Positions 27,855 to 36,360 of a stretch of DNA of 64,000 nucleotides are shown piece after piece (the first letter of the stretch is position 1; every line of letters starts with the position of its first letter). The stretch covers positions 62,001-126,000 of the forward strand of contig NZ_BMVU01000006.1 of NCBI RefSeq assembly GCF_014650875.1, in the 5' to 3' direction. Both the position numbers and the translations under genes were made by a program. Under the pieces are notes generated by a model, which saw only the letters and a program-made list of their open reading frames with translations, did not search any database and had not been told where the DNA came from. Source of the stretch: Streptomyces minutiscleroticus (lineage in GTDB: Bacteria; Actinomycetota; Actinomycetes; Streptomycetales; Streptomycetaceae).

Positions 27855-29536
27855 GCCCGGAGGAGCTGGAGGAGCTGCTGGGCGACCCCTACGACGGCGC
27901 CAACCCGTACGGGTTCGCGGCGGCCGTGGCCCGGGACGAGCGCGACGCCTTCCCCGAGGAGCTGGTCGCGGCGCTGCGCGGGGCCGGGTTCCACCTCAAC
28001 TACCTGCCGCGGGAGTGGGGCGGCCGGTTCGAGTCGTTCGACCGCAGCATGCTGCTGGTGCGCACGGCCGCCCGCCGGGACCTGAACGTCATGCCCGGCA
28101 CGATGTTCGGCATCACCGCCGCGACCTGCCTGGCCCTGCACGGCTCGCCCGAGCAGCAGAAACACGCGGCCGACCTGCTCGGCCGGGGCGGCGCGGTCGG
28201 CTTCGCGCTCTCCGAGGCCGAGCACGGCAGCGACCTGCTGGCCAACGCCGCCCGCCTGGAGCCGGCCGACGGCGGCTGGACGCTGACCGGCGACAAGTGG
28301 CTGGTCGGCCTCGGCCGCCGGTGCGAGGCGGTCTACGTGGTCGCGCGGACGGGCGAGCGGGGCCCCGGGGCGTTCTCGGCGGTGCTGCTGGACCTGACGG
28401 AGCGGGACGTGGACCGCGGCCCGGCCGTCCCCGTCGGCGGCATGCGCGGCATCGACTTCGCCCACCTGCGCTTCGACCGCTTCCCCGTCCCGGCGCACGC
28501 GCTGGTGGGCCGGGAGGGCCAGGCGCTGGAGTCGGTGATGAAGGCGCAGCAGGTGGTGCGGGTGATGAGCATGGCGGGCAGCCTCGGCTGCGCCGACACC
28601 GCGCTGCGGCTCACCCTGGACTTCGCCGCCGGGCGCCGGGTGGGGCGGCAGACCGTGCTGGACTCCCCCCACCCCCGGCGCGAGCTCGCCCTGGCCTCGG
28701 CCGCGCTGCTGGCCGCGGACGTCACCGCGCTGGCCGCGGCGCGCGGCATCCACGTGGCGCCCGAGGTGTTCAGCGTGTGGGGCTGTGCGGCCAAGCACGT
28801 GGTGGCCGAGAGCGCCGAGGAACTGATGCGCCGCTGCGGCACGGTGCTGGCCACGCGCGCGGTGCTGCGCACCGAGGGCCCGGGCGGCGGCCTGTTCCAG
28901 AAACTCCAGCGGGACGCGGCGGTCGTGCGGGTGGTGGACACCAGCACGCTGGCCAACCTGCGCTCGTACGCCGGTCAGCTGCCGACGCTCGTCGGCGCGG
29001 CGGACTCCGGGGACGCGGTGTCCCTGGTGCGCAGGGTCTTCGACCTGGACGCCCCGCTCCCGCCCTACGCGCCCGAGCGCCTCGACCTCAGCGCCCGCGG
29101 ACGCGACCCCGTGACCGCCGCGCTCGGCACGGTCGCCCCCGAGGCGCTCGCCCGGCTGGCGGCACAGGGCGACGCGGGCACGGCGGACCTGGTCACGCGG
29201 CTGGTCTCGGCGGCCGGCGGGCTGCCCGCCGAGGCGGCCGCGGCCGATAGGCACACCGGCCTGGCCGACCTCGCGGAGCGGTTCGCCTGGCTGCACGCGG
29301 CGGCCTGCTGCCTGTACCTGTGGTGGGCCAACCCCGAGCGGTCCCTGTTCGGCACCGAGCCGGGCTCCGCCGCCTGGCTCGGCGCCTGCCTCGCCCACCT
29401 GCTGGCCCGCGCCGACCGGGTGGACCCGCGCCGCGAGGCGGCCGCCCAGCTGCCCGCGGCCGACGTCACCGCCGGACTGCGCGAGCGCGGCCTGCTGTTC
29501 TCCGCCCTGCCCGTCCGACTCGCCCGCCCCTCTTGA
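27851..29536 (+). CDS. Acyl-CoA dehydrogenase family protein, first of a paralogous pair
   Basis: 561 residues, well beyond the 380-400 of ordinary acyl-CoA dehydrogenases; the extra length is mainly C-terminal. The flavin-contact segment reads GFALSEAEHGSDLLANAARL, followed by LTGDKWLVG. A later RDAAVVRVVDTSTLANL corresponds to the conserved C-terminal helix region. The start ATG overlaps the pfaD stop by four bases, so it is part of the lipid operon. It probably oxidises the nascent or finished acyl thioester (on CoA or ACP) at the alpha,beta bond with FAD. The electron acceptor and the catalytic glutamate are not certain from sequence. Confidence 0.82.
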   Translation: MSPEELEELLGDPYDGANPYGFAAAVARDERDAFPEELVAALRGAGFHLNYLPREWGGRFESFDRSMLLVRTAARRDLNVMPGTMFGITAATCLALHGSPEQQKHAADLLGRGGAVGFALSEAEHGSDLLANAARLEPADGGWTLTGDKWLVGLGRRCEAVYVVARTGERGPGAFSAVLLDLTERDVDRGPAVPVGGMRGIDFAHLRFDRFPVPAHALVGREGQALESVMKAQQVVRVMSMAGSLGCADTALRLTLDFAAGRRVGRQTVLDSPHPRRELALASAALLAADVTALAAARGIHVAPEVFSVWGCAAKHVVAESAEELMRRCGTVLATRAVLRTEGPGGGLFQKLQRDAAVVRVVDTSTLANLRSYAGQLPTLVGAADSGDAVSLVRRVFDLDAPLPPYAPERLDLSARGRDPVTAALGTVAPEALARLAAQGDAGTADLVTRLVSAAGGLPAEAAAADRHTGLADLAERFAWLHAAACCLYLWWANPERSLFGTEPGSAAWLGACLAHLLARADRVDPRREAAAQLPAADVTAGLRERGLLFSALPVRLARPS

Positions 29537-29555
29537 CCTGTTGGGAGAAACACCC

Positions 29556-31346
29556 GTGCCGAAGGCAGACCTGACGGAGCTGGCCCGGCGGCTGGAGCTC
29601 CACCTCGGCGACCCGCACGACACCGGCAGCCGGATGCCGTACGCCCGTGTGCTGGAGTACGACGAGCGCGAGGACTACCCCTACGAGTTCGTCAATCTCC
29701 TCCAGCGCTGGGGCGGCCTGGACCACTCGCTGCCGCGCGCCCAGGGCGGCAAGGCCGGCGACGTGGAGATCGGCTTCAACCTGATGCGGCTGATCGCCCG
29801 CCGCGACCCCACCACCGCCACCGCCTTCATCATCACCAGCCTCAGCTTCATGCCCGCCTGGATCGCGGGCACCGACGAGCAGAAGCGGCGCATGGTGGAC
29901 GCCGTACAGCGCGGGACCCGGTACGCCTGGGGCCTGTCCGAGCGCCGTCATGGCAGCGACCTGACCGCCAACGAGCTCACCGCCGAGAAGACCGACGGCG
30001 GCTGGCTGCTCACCGGTGAGAAGTGGCTCATCGGCAACGGCCGGGTCTCCGACGGCCTGAGCGTCCACGCCCGCACCGACCCGCGCGGCGGCCCCGGCGG
30101 CTACTCGGTGTTCGTCCTGGACAAGCGCAGCGCGCCCGCCGGCTCCGTGGACGAGCTGCCGCGCGAGCGCATGCACGGCCTGCGCGGCCTGGACATGAGC
30201 GGCTTCCGCCTGGACCGCGTCTTCGTCCCGGACTCGGCCCTGCTGGGCCGCCCCGGCCAGGGCCTGGAGATCGCGCTCAAGACCTCCCAGACGGCCCGGG
30301 CGCTGATCAGCGGGATCGCGCTGTCCGCGGTGGACACCGGGCTGCGGGTGACGCTGGACTTCACCGAGGGCCGCGAGGTCTTCGGCACCACCGTCAGCGA
30401 CATCCCGTACTCGCGGCGCCAGCTGACGGAGTGCTTCGCCGATCTGATGGTCGCCGACGCGGTCAGCCTGGGCGCGGTGCGGGCCCTGCAGGTGGTCCCG
30501 GAGCAGACCAGCGTGTGGTCGTCGGTGGTCAAGTACTTCGTGCCGACGCTCCTGGAGCGCACCTTCTCGCAGCTCAACGTGGTGCTCGGGGCGCGCTTCT
30601 ACCTGCGCGACCACCCGCACTACGCCATCCACCAGAAGATGCTGCGCGACCTCCCGGTGGCCAACTTCGCCGACGGCAACACGGTGGTGAACCTCAAGAA
30701 CATCGCCCTGCAGCTGGAGGGACTGCTCGCCATGGCCGCCGGGCCGGAGCCGGCGGCGCGCGCGGAGGCGGAGGAGCGGGCGCCCGTCCTGTTCGGCATC
30801 GACCGCGAGCTGCCGCTGTACCGGCCCTGGGACCAGGAGCTGTTCAGCCGCGGCCGGGACGACGCGCTGCTGGCCGCGCCCGCCGCCCTCGACCGGCTGC
30901 GGGGGCTCGCCGGGGAGGCCGAGCGCGAGGAGCGTACGTGGCTGGAGCGGTCCGTCGCCGTGGCGGAGGAACTCCTCGGGCACGCCGTCTCGGTACGGGA
31001 GCGGCTCGCGGCGCTCAAGGCCTCGCTCGGCCGCGCCCACGGCCAGTCCGCCGAGCTGTTCGACCTGGCCAAGGAGTACTGCCTGCTGCACGCCACCGCC
31101 GCCTGCGTGCACACCCACGTCCACTCCGCCGCCGCGCTGGACGACCCGCTGCCCAGCGGCGCGCTGCTGCTCCTGCAGCTGGAGCGGCTGCGCCGGCACC
31201 TGCGCCCGCACGAGGCCGTCACCGACGCGGCGGTCGTCGACGAGGTGATGCGCGTGCTGCGGCACCTGTACCGGGAGAACCGGCTGTTCTCCTACTGGCA
31301 GTTCCCGCTCGCCGAGCGCGGGGACCTGTCCGCGGCCCGCCGCTGA
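29556..31346 (+). CDS. Acyl-CoA dehydrogenase family protein, second of the pair
   Basis: 596 residues from a GTG at 29556, chosen because GGGAGAAAC lies 6 bases ahead. It is a paralogue of the preceding gene with the same layout: AWGLSERRHGSDLTANELTA, LTGEKWLIGNGR, MHGLRGLDMSGFRLDR, and a late ADGNTVVNLKNIALQL. Again the protein is about 200 residues longer than the usual family. Two tandem, diverged copies suggest a heteromeric enzyme or two successive desaturations. The PPTase starts 17 bases downstream. Confidence 0.82.
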   Translation: MPKADLTELARRLELHLGDPHDTGSRMPYARVLEYDEREDYPYEFVNLLQRWGGLDHSLPRAQGGKAGDVEIGFNLMRLIARRDPTTATAFIITSLSFMPAWIAGTDEQKRRMVDAVQRGTRYAWGLSERRHGSDLTANELTAEKTDGGWLLTGEKWLIGNGRVSDGLSVHARTDPRGGPGGYSVFVLDKRSAPAGSVDELPRERMHGLRGLDMSGFRLDRVFVPDSALLGRPGQGLEIALKTSQTARALISGIALSAVDTGLRVTLDFTEGREVFGTTVSDIPYSRRQLTECFADLMVADAVSLGAVRALQVVPEQTSVWSSVVKYFVPTLLERTFSQLNVVLGARFYLRDHPHYAIHQKMLRDLPVANFADGNTVVNLKNIALQLEGLLAMAAGPEPAARAEAEERAPVLFGIDRELPLYRPWDQELFSRGRDDALLAAPAALDRLRGLAGEAEREERTWLERSVAVAEELLGHAVSVRERLAALKASLGRAHGQSAELFDLAKEYCLLHATAACVHTHVHSAAALDDPLPSGALLLLQLERLRRHLRPHEAVTDAAVVDEVMRVLRHLYRENRLFSYWQFPLAERGDLSAARR

Positions 31347-31362
31347 CCCCTCGGAGCGTCGC

Positions 31363-32217
31363 ATGCGCACCCCTCACGACCTCCGGCCGGCCGGACCGGC
31401 CACCGGCGGCGGGACCGGCCCGGGCCCGGCCGCGCCCGCCCGGCCCGGGCACACGGCGATCGGCGACACGGCGTGCCGCGCCTGCCCCGAGCACGTCGCG
31501 GCCGACGGCCGGCCCTCGTCCGGCGACCGCCGCCTGTGGCTCCTGCCGGAGTCCGCGGCCGAGGCGTTCGTCGCCCGGCTGGGCGGTACGGTCCTGCTCG
31601 ACGACGACGAGCGGGCCCGGTGCGAACGGGCGCTCGCGCCGCACGTCCGGCTGCGCCGCGTCGCCGGGCGGCTGCTGGCCCGGCACGCGCTGAGCGCGTT
31701 CTCGGGGCGTCCGGCCGGCTCGTGGCGCTTCCGCACCACCGCGGACGGCAGGCCCGAGCCGGTCCTGCCCGCCGGCTCCGGGCTGCGCTTCAACGTCTCG
31801 CACACCGACGGCCTGATCGTCTGCGTGGTCACCGACCGCGGCCGCGCCTGCGGCGTGGACGCCGAGACCTGCCCCGCGGGCGCCGACGCGGTGACGTACC
31901 TGCCGCGGCTGCTCGCCGGGCGGGAACGGGCCGACCTGGCGGCCGTCGCGGACGGCCCGGCGCGGGCCGCGCGCGTGGCGGAGTACTGGGTGCTCAAGGA
32001 GGCCTACCTCAAGGCGCTGGGCACCGGGCTGCGCCGCGAGCCGTCCTCCTTCGCCTTCACCCGCCCGTCCGCTCCCCCGGTCCGGCTGCACGACCCGGAA
32101 CGGCCGGCCGAGCACTGGCACTTCGACCTGATCCGTCCGACCCCGCACCACGTGGTGGCCGTCGCCACCGAGCACGCCGGACCGGCGGGACTGCGCACCA
32201 CCGTCCTGTCCGGCTGA
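31363..32217 (+). CDS. Sfp-type 4'-phosphopantetheinyl transferase
   Basis: 284 residues. The family motifs are in order: FNVSHTDGL near 140, GVDAE near 164, and WVLKEAYLKALGTGL near 209, which supply the magnesium and CoA contacts. The first 35 residues are Pro/Gly-rich and may not be structured. It transfers phosphopantetheine from CoA to carrier serines; the obvious clients are the discrete ACP (Ser44) and the three megasynthase ACPs. In marine bacteria this role in PUFA operons is taken by PfaE, so the gene completes the set. Confidence 0.92.
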   Translation: MRTPHDLRPAGPATGGGTGPGPAAPARPGHTAIGDTACRACPEHVAADGRPSSGDRRLWLLPESAAEAFVARLGGTVLLDDDERARCERALAPHVRLRRVAGRLLARHALSAFSGRPAGSWRFRTTADGRPEPVLPAGSGLRFNVSHTDGLIVCVVTDRGRACGVDAETCPAGADAVTYLPRLLAGRERADLAAVADGPARAARVAEYWVLKEAYLKALGTGLRREPSSFAFTRPSAPPVRLHDPERPAEHWHFDLIRPTPHHVVAVATEHAGPAGLRTTVLSG

Positions 32218-32251
32218 CGCCCCCTGCCACCCCTGTTCACAAGGAGTTCCG

Positions 32252-33544
32252 ATGTCCGACAAGCCCAGCATCGCCGTCGTGGGCGGTGGAGTCGCCGGCC
32301 TCTCCGCCGCCTACGCCCTGCGCGAGCACGCCCAGATCACCCTGTTCGAACGCGAGGACCACTACGGCGGCCACGCCAACACCGTGGAGGTGCGGGACGC
32401 GGGCCGCACCCTGGGCATCGACACCGCGTTCGTCGTCTTCAACGAGCCCGCCTATCCGAACCTGAGCGCCTTCTTCGAGGAGCTGGGGGTCGAACGCAAG
32501 CGGCTGCTGAGCGGCTTCAACTTCTTCGACCAGGACAGCGGGATCCAGTTCGGCAGCGACGAGATCGATCTGCCGGAGGAGGAGGTCCGCGACCGCTACC
32601 CCGAGCACTTCCGGACCGTCTTCCGCGAGGCCCGCCGGTTCCACGAGGAGGGCCGCCGGGACTTCTTCCGCAAGCGGACGAACATGCCGATGGGCGAGTA
32701 CCTCGACCGCAACGGCTACAGCCAGGAGTTCCGGTACGGCTACTTCATCCTGCTGTGCAGCGCCGTGTGGTCGGTGCCGGCTGAGCTGATCTGGGAGATG
32801 CCCGCGACCACGGTGATCGCCTTCTTCATGGCCCACGACGAGGGCGGTCTGGGCGGCAAGCGCGTCGACTGGCGCACCGTGGGCGGCGGTTCGGTCTCCT
32901 ACGTGCGCAAGGCGATCGCGGCGATCGATCCCAAGGCCCGCCTGTCGGAGCCGGTCACCGGCGTCCGGCAGGACGGGGACGGGGTGCTGGTGCGGACCGC
33001 GTCCGGTGAGGAGCGCTTCGACCACGCCGTCGTCGCCACCCACGCCGACACCACCCGCGACCTGCTGGAGAACCCGACCCCGGCCCAGCGCGAGCTGCTG
33101 GCCCCGCTGCGCTACAACGCCTCCACCGTGGTCCTGCACACCGACACCTCCGTCCTGCCCGAGGACCGCTCCCGCTGGGAGGCGTGGAACTACGGCAAGG
33201 TCACGCTGGACGGCAGGCCGCGCACCTACGTGGCGTACTACATGAACAAGCTGCACGGCTTCGAGTCGGAGACCGACTACATCGTCACGCTCGACTACCC
33301 GCTGGACGTCCGCCCCGACTCGGTGATCCGCACCTTCCGCTACGAGCACCCGGTCATCGACATGGCGATGCGCGACGCCCAGAAGACCATCTACCGGGTC
33401 AACGAGGGCACCCGGGTGAAGCTCTGCGGCTCCTACTTCCACTCCAAGCAGCAGTACCACGACCAGATCGGCTCGCACGAGGCGGCGTTCTCCTCCGGCA
33501 AGGAGGCGGCCGCCCAGCTGCTGCGGGAGCTGGGCGGCCGCTGA
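32252..33544 (+). CDS. FAD-dependent oxidoreductase, COG2907-like
   Basis: 430 residues. The N-terminal dinucleotide loop is VVGGGVAGLSAAYAL, followed by the FAD-contact ERED-HYGGHANT segment. YGYFILLCSAVWSVP and WRTVGGGSVSYVRK fall in the middle, and KLCGSYFHSK near the C-terminus. This pattern is that of the amine-oxidase-like NAD/FAD proteins of COG2907, often found beside cyclopropane fatty acid synthase genes and so tied to lipid chains. Here it lies 34 bases after the PPTase with an AAGGAG site, on the same strand. A role in desaturating or isomerising the lipid product is inferred. It ends 5 bases from the convergent MerR gene. Confidence 0.75.
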   Translation: MSDKPSIAVVGGGVAGLSAAYALREHAQITLFEREDHYGGHANTVEVRDAGRTLGIDTAFVVFNEPAYPNLSAFFEELGVERKRLLSGFNFFDQDSGIQFGSDEIDLPEEEVRDRYPEHFRTVFREARRFHEEGRRDFFRKRTNMPMGEYLDRNGYSQEFRYGYFILLCSAVWSVPAELIWEMPATTVIAFFMAHDEGGLGGKRVDWRTVGGGSVSYVRKAIAAIDPKARLSEPVTGVRQDGDGVLVRTASGEERFDHAVVATHADTTRDLLENPTPAQRELLAPLRYNASTVVLHTDTSVLPEDRSRWEAWNYGKVTLDGRPRTYVAYYMNKLHGFESETDYIVTLDYPLDVRPDSVIRTFRYEHPVIDMAMRDAQKTIYRVNEGTRVKLCGSYFHSKQQYHDQIGSHEAAFSSGKEAAAQLLRELGGR

Positions 33545-33549
33545 CCCGG

Positions 33550-34176
33550 TCAGTCCCCGGCCTCCGCGTGACGCCGCGCCGACTCGTTCTCCTGGGCCAT
33601 GCGCCGCAGCGCCATGAGCGCGGGCTCCAGGAGGACGGTCAGCAGCAGGGCGCGCTCGGCCGCCTCCAGCGGGTCCTCGATCCCCTGGAGCTGGTCGAGG
33701 TCGAGGACCGCGGTCCGTTCCGCCAGCCGCGCGTAGGGCAGCAGGGTGTGCCGGTCCAGGGGGACGCCGAGCGTGCGCAGCGAGGCGAGGGTCTCGGCCA
33801 GCGTGGCGCGGGCCGGTGCCGCCTTGTGGACGTTCCAGTCCAGCTCGGTGACCAGGGCCTCCACGTCGGCCAGCTCGGGGACGTCCTGCTCGGTGTCCTC
33901 GGTCAGCCGGATGGCGCCCAGGGCGAGTCCGAGCAGCCGGTGGGTGTCGCCGGTGTACTCGCTCAGGGCGCCCAGCAGTTCGCGGGTGGTGCTCACGGAC
34001 AGGCCGCGCACGCCGATGAGGGCGCGGATCAGCCGGAGCCTGCGCAGGTGCTGCTCGTCGTACTCGGCCTGGGTCGCCGACAGCTGCCGTCCGGCGGGCA
34101 GCAGACCCTCACGGAGGTAGTACTTGATCGTCGCTACGGGGACGCCGCTGAGGCGGCTCAGCTCGGACATGCGCAT
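33550..34176 (-). CDS. MerR-family transcriptional regulator
   Basis: 208 residues; the start could be Met1 or Met3. Residues 1-70 are the MerR winged helix (SELSRLSGVPVATIKYYLREGLLP, then EYDEQHLRRLRLI). The rest is a helical effector domain with no cysteine cluster, so a metal sensor is unlikely. It is divergent from the DUF3291-like and MFS genes across the palindrome at 34198-34242, which it most likely binds. A role in induction of the exporter by the lipid product or a related compound is inferred. Confidence 0.87.
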   Translation of the reverse strand: MRMSELSRLSGVPVATIKYYLREGLLPAGRQLSATQAEYDEQHLRRLRLIRALIGVRGLSVSTTRELLGALSEYTGDTHRLLGLALGAIRLTEDTEQDVPELADVEALVTELDWNVHKAAPARATLAETLASLRTLGVPLDRHTLLPYARLAERTAVLDLDQLQGIEDPLEAAERALLLTVLLEPALMALRRMAQENESARRHAEAGD

Positions 34177-34197
34177 CGGTACGGCTCCGCTCTGGCA

Positions 34198-34242
34198 ATT
34201 GGATACCTCAACTGTCTAACATAGATAGTGAAGGTATCCAAT
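34198..34242. promoter_or_regulatory. Symmetric face-to-face promoters inside a 45-bp palindrome
   Basis: ATTGGATACCT (34198-34208) and AGGTATCCAAT (34232-34242) are perfect 11-bp inverted arms. Inside them ACTGTCTA and TAGATAGT form a second pair with one mismatch. On each strand TTGGAT followed by a 17-base gap leads to TAGATA (plus, 34222-34227) or TAGACA (minus, 34218-34213). These look like overlapping divergent -35/-10 pairs for the MerR gene and the 34287 operon. Confidence 0.75.
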
Positions 34243-34286
34243 GATGCCTTCCCCTCGTCCTGCCTCCGCACGAAAAGGCCGCAGCC

Positions 34287-34712
34287 ATGCCCACTCTGCG
34301 CTGGACCACCGACAACACCCCCGCGCCCGGCACCGAGGCCGTCGTCATGGCCTCCCGCCTGGAGGTGCGCTCCCTCGCCGACGTACCGCGCTTCTTCCTG
34401 CGCTCGCTGGCCGCGTGGAAGCAGGTGAAGGGGGCACCCGGCGCCTTCGGCGCCTCCCTGGTCGCCGAGCCGCTCAAGCGCACCTTCTGGACCCTGTCGG
34501 CCTGGGAGGACGAGAAGGCCGTGTACGCCTACGCCCGCGCCGAACCGCACCGCACGATCATGAACGGCCTGCGGCCGACGATGAGCCGCTCGGTCTTCAC
34601 CTTCTGGCAGGCGCCGGCGGCGGACCTGCCCGTCGACTGGGCCGAGGCACGGCGCCGCCTGGCCGAGCAGGAGCGCGCCGACGGCGCCCCCGACGGCACC
34701 GCCGCCGTCTGA
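34287..34712 (+). CDS. DUF3291 / spheroidene-monooxygenase-like ferredoxin-fold protein
   Basis: 141 residues. ASRLEVRSLADVPRFF, then AFGASLVAEPLKRTFWTLS, then AWEDEKAVYAYARAEPHRTIM follow the pattern of DUF3291 and related dimeric alpha/beta-barrel proteins. These are weakly related to antibiotic-biosynthesis monooxygenases. No cofactor site is visible. It is the first gene after the MerR divergon and lies 53 bases before the MFS gene, so it is probably co-transcribed with the exporter. Function unknown; binding or modifying a hydrophobic compound is a reasonable guess. Confidence 0.6.
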   Translation: MPTLRWTTDNTPAPGTEAVVMASRLEVRSLADVPRFFLRSLAAWKQVKGAPGAFGASLVAEPLKRTFWTLSAWEDEKAVYAYARAEPHRTIMNGLRPTMSRSVFTFWQAPAADLPVDWAEARRRLAEQERADGAPDGTAAV

Positions 34713-34765
34713 CCCGCACTTCCCCACCCTTTTTGGACACGTATCCCCGAGGAGACCGCCCCGCC

Positions 34766-36247
34766 ATGACCCTGTCCGAGAAGAAGCCGGCCCTGGACGA
34801 GCCGGCCGCCGCCCCGGAGCGCGAGGGACGGCACGTGCCGCTGTGGCTGGCCATCGTGGCCTGCAGCGTGCCGATGTTCATGGTCGCGCTGGACAACCTG
34901 GTCGTCTCCACCGCCCTGCGCACCCTGGCCGTGGACCTCGACGCGTCCACCCAGCAGCTGCAGTGGTTCGTCAACGCCTACGTCCTCAGCTTCGCCTGCC
35001 TGCTGATGACCGGCGCCGCACTGGGTGACCGGTTCGGCCGCCGCCGCCTGTTCGCCATCGGCATCGTGATCTTCACACTGGCCTCCGTCGGCTGCGGACT
35101 GGCCGACACCAGCGCCCAGCTGATCACCTGGCGGACGGTCCAGGGCTTCGGCGCGGCGGCGGTGATGCCGCTGTCGCTGACCCTGCTGTCGCAGGCCGTC
35201 CCGGACCGGATGCGCGGCCTCGCCCTGGGACTGTGGTCGGGCATCAGCGGCCTGGCCGTCGCGATGGGCCCGGTGGTGGGCGGCGCGGTGGTCGACGGCC
35301 TGGACTGGCGGTGGATCTTCTGGATCAACGTGCCCGTGGGCGTCGTCGCCGTGCCGCTGGTGCTGATGACGCTGCGCGAGAGCTCGCTGGCCGGGACCCG
35401 TCTGGACCTGGTCGGCATGCTGCTGGCCTCGGCCGGGCTCTTCGCGGTCGTGTGGGGCATCGTGCACGGCGAGACGGACGGCTGGACGTCGGCGAAGGTG
35501 CTGGGCGCGTTCGGCGCGGGCGCGGTGCTGCTCGCCGCGTTCGTCGTGTGGGAGGCCAGGGTCCCCGCGCCGATGCTCCCCCTGTCGTTCTACCGCGCCC
35601 GCGCCTTCACCCTGACCAACGTCGTCTCCGCCACGATGTACTTCGGCGTCTTCGGCTCCATCTTCCTGCTCTCGCAGTACCTGCAGATCGTGCCCCCGCG
35701 CACGCCGCTGGAGGCGGGGGTGCGCACCCTGGCCTGGACCCTGATGCCCATGTTCGTGGCCCCCGTAGCGGGCCTGCTGACCGACAAGGTGGGCGGCGGC
35801 CGCCTCATGGCGCTCGGCCTGCTCCTGCAGGGCGTGGGCCTGGGCTGGATCAACCTGGTCGCGGACACGGACACCGCCTACTCCTCCCTGGTGGGCCCGA
35901 TGATCGTGGCCGGCATCGGCATGGGCTTCGTGTTCGCGCCGACCGCCGCCGTCGTCCTGGCGTCGGTCAGCCGCGAACACGCCGGCAAGGCGTCGGGGGC
36001 CAACACCACCGTCCGGGAGATCGGCGGCGCCCTCGGCATCGCGGTGCTGAGCACCGTGTTCGTGGCGCACGGCAGCACCCAGGGCCCGCAGCAGTTCGTG
36101 GACGGACTGCGCCCGGCGGTGTGGGTCGGCGTCGCGGTGGTCCTCGTGGGCGCGCTGTGCGCCCTCGGCATCCCGCGCCGGCCGCGGCCCGCGGCGGCGC
36201 CCGGGGAAGCGGACGACAGGTCCGCCGCGGCGCACGAAACCGTGTGA
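34766..36247 (+). CDS. MFS drug-type exporter, DHA2 (EmrB/QacA) family
   Basis: 493 residues, about fourteen hydrophobic helices. Motif A reads GDRFGRRRLF after helix 2. MFMVALDNLVVSTAL marks helix 1 of DHA2 proteins, and GPVVGGAVVDGLDWRWIFWINVPVG covers the motif C region. These proteins use the proton gradient to export hydrophobic drugs or metabolites across the inner membrane. Its place after the lipid cluster and under a divergent MerR regulator suggests product export or self-protection. Confidence 0.9.
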   Translation: MTLSEKKPALDEPAAAPEREGRHVPLWLAIVACSVPMFMVALDNLVVSTALRTLAVDLDASTQQLQWFVNAYVLSFACLLMTGAALGDRFGRRRLFAIGIVIFTLASVGCGLADTSAQLITWRTVQGFGAAAVMPLSLTLLSQAVPDRMRGLALGLWSGISGLAVAMGPVVGGAVVDGLDWRWIFWINVPVGVVAVPLVLMTLRESSLAGTRLDLVGMLLASAGLFAVVWGIVHGETDGWTSAKVLGAFGAGAVLLAAFVVWEARVPAPMLPLSFYRARAFTLTNVVSATMYFGVFGSIFLLSQYLQIVPPRTPLEAGVRTLAWTLMPMFVAPVAGLLTDKVGGGRLMALGLLLQGVGLGWINLVADTDTAYSSLVGPMIVAGIGMGFVFAPTAAVVLASVSREHAGKASGANTTVREIGGALGIAVLSTVFVAHGSTQGPQQFVDGLRPAVWVGVAVVLVGALCALGIPRRPRPAAAPGEADDRSAAAHETV

Positions 36248-36267
36248 CCGTGTGAACACCCGCGAAG

Positions 36268-36305
36268 GGTGCGGTGGCGCGCGCGACGGCGCCCGCCGCC
36301 GCACC
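36268..36305 (+). terminator. Probable terminator after the exporter gene
   Basis: GGTGCGG and CCGCACC enclose further G-C pairs to give about a 12-bp stem with one wobble, 20 bases after the MFS stop. There is no T-run, as is usual in Streptomyces. Confidence 0.5.
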
Positions 36306-36360
36306 CCGTACGCGGGACCACCCTCCGACACTGTGAGCCGATGATCACCAACTTCTTGCC

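Noticed and set aside
32252..33544. Phytoene desaturase-type carotenoid gene
   Set aside because: The fold is similar, but the motifs fit COG2907 better and no phytoene synthase or other carotenoid genes are present.
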